A stretch of DNA of 50,487 nt from positions 1 through 50,487 of the forward strand of contig CAIUGT010000012.1 of the NCBI GenBank assembly GCA_903898755.1. Direction: 5' to 3'. Position 1 is the stretch's first letter, and each line of letters starts with the position of its first letter. The notes beneath the pieces are model-generated. The model did no database searches and was not told where the DNA came from. It saw only the letters and a program-made list of their open reading frames with translations. Below, piece after piece: positions 44,721-50,487 of this stretch. The position numbers and the translations under genes are program-made. Source of the stretch: an uncultured bacterium (GTDB taxonomy: Bacteria; Planctomycetota; Phycisphaerae; Phycisphaerales; SM1A02).

Positions 44721-45705
44721 ACGCGGATTCACCATTATTGAATTGGTTGTCGCCATCATGATCGCCGCGATTATTTCCGGCGCCGTGGCCAGTTCGCTCA
44801 GTCAACTGGGACGGGCGCGGAATATTTCTCGTATTCGCATGACGGCTTCACGCCGCGCCTCCGACGCCTTGGAAAGTATTCGACGCGATGTGCAAAGCGC
44901 GGTTCGCAGCGACGACTTGTTTGACACGCGCCTTCGCCTTGCGCCTGAAACTGTGCGCTCGACCGTTGGCGAAATGGATCGTGATCAACTGCTTTTATTT
45001 AACACGCGATTGCGCCCAATTCGAACGATTGATTACTCGGGCGAAGGCGATGAATACGAAACGCAATATCGAATTGAAGAAGACCGTGATGGCCCCGCAT
45101 TATGGCGCCGCCGCGACGCGGTGCCCGATGAATTTGAGGACGCGGGCGGAATAGCCGAGCCTATTGGTGACGGCGTCATTGGTGTGCGCTTTGAAGCCTT
45201 TGACGGACAATCTTGGATTCAAGAATGGGACAGCGATGTGGACGGTCTTCCAATTTCCATTCGCGCAACCGTAACCGCCAGCGGCGCTCGACCTGGTGAA
45301 GATGCGTTGAACGATCCCCGCTCGCTTGCGGTCATGCGCACGGAAATTCCTATCGACCGGATTATAAAACCAAAATTGGATGAAGCCACTCTTGCGGCTC
45401 AAGCTGCTGCCGAAGCCGCGGCGCAAGCGGCGGGCGGCGGCGCTGCTGGCGATGCGGCTGCCGGAGGATCAGGTGCTGCAACTGGCGGATCAGGTGGCGG
45501 AGCAACTGGTGGTGGCATGAGTGAAAATGGTGGAGGCGGCCGCGGTGGACAAGGCGGCGGCAAAGGTGGCAACATGAATCAAGGCACGGGAGGCGGATGG
45601 AATGGCGGTCGCGGTGGACAAGGTGGTCCATCGACAGGTCCTGGTGGAATTCGTCCACCCGGTGGCGGCAATCTGGGCGGCAATCGGGGCGGAGGCGGGT
45701 CATGA
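44713..45705 (+). CDS. gspJ: Minor pseudopilin GspJ-like with a long glycine-rich tail
   Basis: Signal MAKRGFTIIELVVAIMIA with Glu at +5. The soluble domain to about residue 220 fits GspJ (ASRRASDALESIRRDVQSAV, then WRRRDAVPDEFED and a strand-rich end). After an Ala-rich helix (~225-240), residues 241-330 are nearly all Gly with Ala, Ser, Asn and Arg, ending just at gspK. Such a tail is not part of typical GspJ (~200 residues). ATGA overlap with gspK. Confidence 0.8.
   Translation: MAKRGFTIIELVVAIMIAAIISGAVASSLSQLGRARNISRIRMTASRRASDALESIRRDVQSAVRSDDLFDTRLRLAPETVRSTVGEMDRDQLLLFNTRLRPIRTIDYSGEGDEYETQYRIEEDRDGPALWRRRDAVPDEFEDAGGIAEPIGDGVIGVRFEAFDGQSWIQEWDSDVDGLPISIRATVTASGARPGEDALNDPRSLAVMRTEIPIDRIIKPKLDEATLAAQAAAEAAAQAAGGGAAGDAAAGGSGAATGGSGGGATGGGMSENGGGGRGGQGGGKGGNMNQGTGGGWNGGRGGQGGPSTGPGGIRPPGGGNLGGNRGGGGS
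45433..45702 (+). repeat. Low-complexity GGN-rich tract encoding the GspJ tail
   Basis: About 270 bases of imperfect GGN and GGTGGN units, coding for the Gly-rich tail. It is in frame with gspJ, ends exactly at the gspK start and has no regular unit length or spacers, so it is a coding low-complexity tract and not a CRISPR or tandem array. Confidence 0.7.
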
Positions 45706-47189
45706 TCGCGCCGCCTAAACGCAATGAAATTGTGAGGCATGCTGATGCACGCAATACCCATGCGAATATTTTCAACGCTCAAAAAATTCATGCGCCTCAG
45801 CTGTACGCGCGGCACAAAGGAGTGGTCACCATCATGGTGATTTGGGCCATTGCCATTGCCTCCATTGTTGTTGCAGCCACGCAAATCCTTGCGTTTCGTG
45901 AAGCCACCTTGGGGCGCGAATGTATTTCACGCGTGCAAGCGCGTTGGGCCGCGCGCGCCGGTGTTGAAACCATGATCGCAATTATGGAGTGGCACAATGC
46001 AAATCCAGATCCAGACGACGCGCTTGCTCTTACGCGTGATCTAGAAAGCAACGCGTTTGGCGAAGTGGAAACTGGAACGTGGGACATTCGCCACTTCATT
46101 GATGGTCAAGAATGGGCTGGACCCATGGATGAAAATTCCAAACTCAACATCAATGTCGCCACGCGTATGCAATTGCTTGAATTGCCAAATATCACGCAAG
46201 ATGTTGTGGATTCAATTTATGATTGGCGTGACGCTGACAATGATCCGCAACAACTTGGCGCCGAAGCTGACTTCTACAGAAATCGCGGACTTGGATATGA
46301 ACCACGCAACGGCAATTTTCGCTCGATTGCCGAACTTGAATTAGTGGCTGGAGCCTGGCCGCAATATGTGCGCGGCGAGGATTGGAATCTGAACGGCCGC
46401 TTGGATCCCAATGAAGACGACGGCAAGCGCACCATGCCTGACGACAACGCCAATGGAAAGTTGGAGGCGGGTTGGTCGCAATACCTCACTGCTTCCACTC
46501 GCCCAGTCACAAAATCCGCAAGTGGTCAACCACGGCTTGATTTGCGCAAAGCCAACTCCGAAGAATTAATGACACGCACAGGTTTGGATGCAACGCAAGC
46601 ATCGACAATTCTGACCTATGCAAAAGTTGGCAACGCGCGCATGGCGCAAATTCTTTCCGTGCCTCTTTCACAACTCACTGGATCACGCACGCCCGGCGCC
46701 GCTGGTGCAAACAACTCCGGGGCCAATCGAACAGGAAGATCCAGCGCGGGCCGCACTGGGGCAGCGGCCGCTCCAGCCGCAAGCACGGTTAAAAATCTTG
46801 ACAACAAACAACTCACCCTTGTATTAAACGAGTGCTCATTGGATGACACTCGCACTTCACAAGCCAACGCCGGAAAAGTAAATCTAAACACCGCAAGCCG
46901 CGCCTTGCTGCGGGATATCTTGCAACTCGATACCCGATATGCGGATTCCATTTTAAGTCGCCGAATTTCCAAACAGTCAGGGCTCCTAAGTCTGGCTGAT
47001 ATCGTAGATTTGCCTGGTGCAACACAGGAGCAACTATTGATATTGGGTCAAGTCGCCGATGTGACTAGCAGCGTGTACATGATTTCCAGCCGCGGTCGCG
47101 CAACAACTTCTGGCGCAGAGGCTGAAATAGTTGTGATGGTGGATCGTTCGGAATCACCAGTTCGGATTTTGGAGTATCGAGAACCATGA
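45702..47189 (+). CDS. gspK: Minor pseudopilin GspK-like
   Basis: Large minor pseudopilin that caps the pseudopilus tip. ATG 45702 (ATGA overlap with gspJ) gives 495 residues. A ~40-residue leader precedes KGVVTIMVIWAIAIASIVV, the hydrophobic helix without a Glu at +5, as usual for GspK. The body has DENSKLNINVATRMQLLELP, YDWRDADNDPQQLGAEADFY and NFRSIAELELVAG, the GspK SAM-like region. A second half adds a helix-hairpin-helix-like segment (GKVNLNTASRALLRDILQL, then LADIVDLPGATQEQL). Length is above the usual ~330. Confidence 0.87.
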   Translation: MIAPPKRNEIVRHADARNTHANIFNAQKIHAPQLYARHKGVVTIMVIWAIAIASIVVAATQILAFREATLGRECISRVQARWAARAGVETMIAIMEWHNANPDPDDALALTRDLESNAFGEVETGTWDIRHFIDGQEWAGPMDENSKLNINVATRMQLLELPNITQDVVDSIYDWRDADNDPQQLGAEADFYRNRGLGYEPRNGNFRSIAELELVAGAWPQYVRGEDWNLNGRLDPNEDDGKRTMPDDNANGKLEAGWSQYLTASTRPVTKSASGQPRLDLRKANSEELMTRTGLDATQASTILTYAKVGNARMAQILSVPLSQLTGSRTPGAAGANNSGANRTGRSSAGRTGAAAAPAASTVKNLDNKQLTLVLNECSLDDTRTSQANAGKVNLNTASRALLRDILQLDTRYADSILSRRISKQSGLLSLADIVDLPGATQEQLLILGQVADVTSSVYMISSRGRATTSGAEAEIVVMVDRSESPVRILEYREP

Positions 47190-49213
47190 AGCGGCGTACA
47201 AAAGCACAGCTTGATCCAGATTGCGTGGTCATTCTCTCGGCAAGCGATGAGAAAGCTTTTCGTTTTCGTCGAAACGAAACAGGCGTTGTCATGGAAGGCG
47301 CTTGGGACTCCAGCCAAATTGTTGACGCTACTGTGAAATCACCCGCAGCGACAATCGCCGTTTTGCAACCAGCGCGCATTGTCTGTCGCACAATTGAATT
47401 GCCCGACGCTCCGGAGGACAAATTGGAAATCGCTTTGCAATTGCAAGCCGAGACAAAACAAATGGGTTCTGTTCACCCATGGCGCACAGCGAGTTCCGTG
47501 CTTGCGTTCCGCTGCGATGACGGCGGTCGCACTGGCGTTGTTGTGGATTGGCCCACGAATGATGTGGGCCCTTCGCTCTCGCGAGATTTGCCGCCCGATG
47601 GCGAGCCGCTTTTCGCGGGCGACTCCGCAATTCTTGCCGCGGTGTTGGATGGCTGCGCCGCGGGACCTTTGGTATCTGTGACCCAAGACCGCACCGCATT
47701 TTCTTTCGCGGTTCGAACTCCCAAGGGACTTGCTGTTCGAAGCACTCGCATCGATCCATCGCAATGGCCCGACGCCGCCACGGTGGCCGTTGTTGAAAGC
47801 GCCCTTCGCGGCGGCATGAACGCCGAACAAGCAGAAGTGCTTGTTGGCTTGTTGGATGAAGCGATTGAAGCCGCTGGTGATGGCGGATTTGGTTGCACAC
47901 AGATAGATCGCGACGCGCTTTCAACGCGCGTAAGCGGTATTGAAAATGCGGACGAATGGCGTGAACATGGATTGAAGGCGCTGGCCGCTTTAATGTGGTT
48001 TAGCCACGCAAAACCGCTGGTTTCCTTGCGCGCCCAACCACTGGGCGAACGACCGGGCCATGTAGGTGAATGGATCAATCACTTGGGTGAACCTCAATAT
48101 CTTGTGCGCGCCGCGATGATTTTTCTTGTGACGTTGATTTTGGCGCCGCCAATTTGCGCGGGTGCTCGACTCTTGTGGCTTCACTGGAAAATTGGCGACA
48201 TGGAAACCAAGGAGCGCTCCCTACGCACCTATGAAAAGCAATTGGATTTGTACTCAGATCTCTCTCGCCATGCGTGGCCTATGGGCAAGCTGCTGGGCGA
48301 TTTATCCAATGTCACTCCCGAAGGCATCGAGTGGGAAGATCTCACTATTTCACAAGATCGCAATGTTTCAATTCGTGGACTTGCAAAATCACACGACGAA
48401 CTATCCGGCACGGAAGTCATTCTGGCTCTTGAAAAACAATTGTCTGAAAGCAAAGTGTTTGACAAAGTGACCAAGAGATGGGATCCACCTGATAGCAAAG
48501 GCATGCTTAAATTCACGTTGTCAGCGACGGTGGTCAGACCCTCGCTGCGTCCAAATTTTAAAGAAGCGCAAGACTTTGGTCGCAAAACATTGGCGGAGCG
48601 CAAATATCCTGCGCCCCCGCCTTCGCCAACACACGGCGATGCGACAAGTGCTAAAAACGATGGAATTTCAGCCTCAACTGCAAGTGCTGGCGCCACTGAA
48701 GAGTCGCCATCTGCGCCCAAAGATATTCCATCCTTGGACCCGTTGACTGATCCCGCACAAAATATCACCGATGCCACGGCGAGCGGATCGACCGCATCAA
48801 CTGTGAAAACCAGGCGCGCAACAATTCAAAAATCTCCGAAATCAAGTTCGGCGCCACCATCCACTGAAACAGCCAGCACACAACCTGCTGCAAATCCATC
48901 GCCAACCGACAGCACCGAAGCCGACTCCGATACCGCCACCCAGAAAAAAAGCCGCAGCGCACGAACAACTACATCGGGCACAAACGACCTGCCGAAACGC
49001 AGTGAACGCACACCCGACAGCGCCAATGTGAGCACGCCAATTCCACCACCACTGAGCGACACTGAATTGAACGCAATGACCAAGGACGAACTGCAAACCG
49101 CCATGGGTAAAGTTGCAATCGCCCGGCAAAGTGCGGAAGTGGATGACGACACAAAGAAGCGTCTGAAAGAGGAGTTTGACAGGCTTAAAAATTATTTGAA
49201 GGGCAAGAAATGA
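47186..49213 (+). CDS. GspL/PilM-PilN-like inner-membrane assembly protein
   Basis: Assembly-platform protein linking the ATPase to the periplasmic parts. Residues 1-300 are a degenerate actin-like (PilM/GspL-N) domain, with ELPDAPEDKLEIALQLQAE near residue 71. A membrane helix spans ~307-331. A PilN-like periplasmic domain follows (~340-452: VTPEGIEWEDLTISQ, VSIRGLAKSHDEL). Residues ~475-635 are a Ser/Thr/Pro/Ala-rich low-complexity stretch, and the last ~40 are helical. At 675 residues it is well above GspL (~400). ATGA overlap with gspK and the next gene. Confidence 0.8.
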   Translation: MKRRTKAQLDPDCVVILSASDEKAFRFRRNETGVVMEGAWDSSQIVDATVKSPAATIAVLQPARIVCRTIELPDAPEDKLEIALQLQAETKQMGSVHPWRTASSVLAFRCDDGGRTGVVVDWPTNDVGPSLSRDLPPDGEPLFAGDSAILAAVLDGCAAGPLVSVTQDRTAFSFAVRTPKGLAVRSTRIDPSQWPDAATVAVVESALRGGMNAEQAEVLVGLLDEAIEAAGDGGFGCTQIDRDALSTRVSGIENADEWREHGLKALAALMWFSHAKPLVSLRAQPLGERPGHVGEWINHLGEPQYLVRAAMIFLVTLILAPPICAGARLLWLHWKIGDMETKERSLRTYEKQLDLYSDLSRHAWPMGKLLGDLSNVTPEGIEWEDLTISQDRNVSIRGLAKSHDELSGTEVILALEKQLSESKVFDKVTKRWDPPDSKGMLKFTLSATVVRPSLRPNFKEAQDFGRKTLAERKYPAPPPSPTHGDATSAKNDGISASTASAGATEESPSAPKDIPSLDPLTDPAQNITDATASGSTASTVKTRRATIQKSPKSSSAPPSTETASTQPAANPSPTDSTEADSDTATQKKSRSARTTTSGTNDLPKRSERTPDSANVSTPIPPPLSDTELNAMTKDELQTAMGKVAIARQSAEVDDDTKKRLKEEFDRLKNYLKGKK

Positions 49214-49827
49214 ATTTCAAACTTGACTTCAATCTTGATCGCAATCCAACGCTCGCGCGCATCCGTTCGCTTCCCCCTGTTGGTCGATACGGCGTGATTG
49301 CTGTAGGAATACTTGCCGCATATATGGCCATTGATTCCTGGAGTTGGAGTTGGGCACGTTCGTGGAATGCCCAAGCCGATCACATTCAAAAAATCATCTC
49401 AGATTCGGCACAAATCATTGAAGAAAGTGACACGGCCGTGCATGCTGGACCAGAGTTGTACGGCATCGTAAACCCCATCGCGGGTGAATCTGAAGGCGCC
49501 GAGTCCATGGCAAAGGCCGTGGTGGAAATTGTAAAAAAATATTCGACAACAAATTTTAGTTACGACGCGCAACGCGCAAGCACTCGAATTCCGGGTCTAT
49601 CCGCAAGCGGTGAAAAAATTTCAAAGGTCAGTGGCGAACTTCAATTTGAATGCTCGCCCGACATCTTCTCTAAAATTGTCGCCGACATTGAATCAAGCCC
49701 CGCGATTGAATCAATCTCCTCCATTCGAATACAACGCAAAGAAGCGGAAAAAAAACTTGTTGTGCGCATGACGGTGGATTCTTGGGTGATACCAAGTAAA
49801 TCCGCGAACTCCGGAGGACTTGGCTGA
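49210..49827 (+). CDS. GspM/PilO-like inner-membrane protein
   Basis: A 205-residue bitopic protein: a short cytoplasmic N-terminus, a membrane helix (~26-44), a coiled region and a ferredoxin-like periplasmic domain (EKISKVSGELQFECSPDIFS, ESISSIRIQRKEAEKKLVVR), the GspM/PilO architecture. Position after the GspL-like gene fits. ATGA overlap upstream, and its stop shares one base with the next ATG (TGATG). Sequence identity to family members cannot be judged by eye. Confidence 0.75.
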   Translation: MNFKLDFNLDRNPTLARIRSLPPVGRYGVIAVGILAAYMAIDSWSWSWARSWNAQADHIQKIISDSAQIIEESDTAVHAGPELYGIVNPIAGESEGAESMAKAVVEIVKKYSTTNFSYDAQRASTRIPGLSASGEKISKVSGELQFECSPDIFSKIVADIESSPAIESISSIRIQRKEAEKKLVVRMTVDSWVIPSKSANSGGLG

Positions 49828-50487
49828 TGCAAATGCCCGCATGGTTACGACCCCCCAAAGGAGTGCACTGGACACCACGACTTGCCGCGACGCTGCTGTT
49901 GGTTGTTCTCACCGGAACTCTTGCTCTAAGCGGCGCGCTCAGTGTGCTCAGGGCTTTGTTCACATTTGGCGGCGATGCGGATCCAGCGGCCGCCCTTGCA
50001 AATTCATTGAAGAAACACGAACAACTTGCCAAGGTGGATAGAGATCGCTTTGATGGTCGCAGCGCATTCTTCATGCCGCCTGCGCCCGTGCGCAATATTC
50101 CCAAGCCACCACCACCGCCAAAAATTGAAAAGCCACTTCCTCCACCAGCGCCTGTTATTCCAGCGGAATACGGCGGGAAAAAGCCAATTGCCATACTTGG
50201 ACCAATTGTGTATTTCGATAATTTCCAAATTAAAATTGGTGAGGAAAGTAACGGGATAAAAGTGCTCTCCACCAATGCGCCATGGAGCGTGAAACTTGCG
50301 CATGACGGGGGCGAATATGAAGTCTCTCTTTGGGACCCGAAAAAAGACGATTTTTTAAATGGAAAGTGGTCCACCACTCGCACTCTTGGAATTGAAAGTT
50401 CCTCCGCGCCAACCCTGGGCAAAGATAAAAACGCGACAGGGATTGGAGCTCACATGGGAACACCCGGAACACCAAGTCCTGGCGCAG
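49827..50487 (+). CDS. GspC/PilP-like inner-membrane protein (partial, continues past the right edge)
   Basis: The visible 220 residues start MQMPAWLRPPKGVHWTPRL, with a membrane helix at ~20-40 and a Pro/Lys-rich periplasmic linker (~90-112). A small strand-rich domain follows (~120-190: KPIAILGPIVYFDNFQI, NGIKVLSTNAPWSVKL). This is the layout of GspC or PilP, which dock the secretin. The secretin gene gspD is expected further right. The reading frame is open at the last base. Confidence 0.68.
   Translation, partial: MQMPAWLRPPKGVHWTPRLAATLLLVVLTGTLALSGALSVLRALFTFGGDADPAAALANSLKKHEQLAKVDRDRFDGRSAFFMPPAPVRNIPKPPPPPKIEKPLPPPAPVIPAEYGGKKPIAILGPIVYFDNFQIKIGEESNGIKVLSTNAPWSVKLAHDGGEYEVSLWDPKKDDFLNGKWSTTRTLGIESSSAPTLGKDKNATGIGAHMGTPGTPSPGA

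Noticed and set aside
45433-45702. Repetitive GGN tract considered as a CRISPR or tandem repeat
   Set aside because: It has no fixed unit or spacers and stays in frame as the gspJ tail.
49670-50422. 250-codon minus-strand frame opposite the GspM- and GspC-like genes
   Set aside because: Both plus-strand genes continue the T2S run with overlapping starts; the opposite product is a low-complexity mirror of the Pro-rich linker.

Overview
The window looks like chromosomal DNA of a Gram-negative planctomycete, most likely of the class Phycisphaerae. That is an inference from gene content, not from a marker search. The supporting signs are lipid A and heptose genes (lpxK, hldE), a type II secretion (T2S)-like cluster with pseudopilins, tandem prepilin-type proteins with an FxDGH-like C-terminal motif, a Hanks-type Ser/Thr kinase with a C-terminal membrane anchor, an atypical sigma-70 factor, FloA/NfeD membrane-domain genes and long-insert Opp permeases. 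Coding density is high, many neighbours overlap by 1-8 bases (ATGA, GTGA, TAATG junctions), and I saw no rRNA, tRNA, CRISPR array or insertion sequence.

Layout. 1-6.7 kb (minus): an oligopeptide ABC importer operon with two OppC-like permeases, a membrane-anchored binding protein, an OppB with a large insertion and an OppD ATPase cut by the left edge. 6.8-10.6 kb (minus): HU-like protein, DnaB helicase, then an ECF sigma factor, a probable membrane anti-sigma factor and a membrane-anchored helical protein. 10.7-13.8 kb (minus): hldE, lpxK and maf. 13.9-15.3 kb (plus): Ser/Thr kinase. 15.4-15.8 kb (minus): RidA-family protein. 16.3-18.4 kb (plus): two tandem prepilin-like proteins and a strong terminator. 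18.5-23.6 kb (plus): two NfeD proteins, FloA flotillin, and a glycosyltransferase fused to a lysylphosphatidylglycerol-synthase-like membrane domain. 23.6-27.2 kb (minus): a coupled acyl-CoA carboxylase beta subunit, rdgB and a Cys-cluster protein.

27.3-31.5 kb (plus): rpsO, pnp, a cold-shock protein and a histidine kinase. 31.5-34.8 kb (minus): both subunits of DNA topoisomerase VI (Top6B then Top6A). This archaeal/plant type IIB topoisomerase is rare in bacteria and is the most striking content here. 35.0-38.7 kb: ndk, a divergent sigma-70 factor, an MFS transporter and a 3-oxoacid CoA-transferase A subunit without its B subunit. 38.9-50.5 kb (plus): a secreted helical protein followed by gspE, F, G, H, I, J, K, L-like, M-like and a partial GspC/PilP-like gene running off the right edge. 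The outer-membrane secretin gspD is not in the window and would be expected further right.

The genes form several independent modules: nutrient uptake, replication and topology, envelope lipids, membrane microdomains, and protein secretion. The T2S-like machine would act across the outer membrane that lpxK and hldE imply. Names rest on motifs read by eye; no database search was run.
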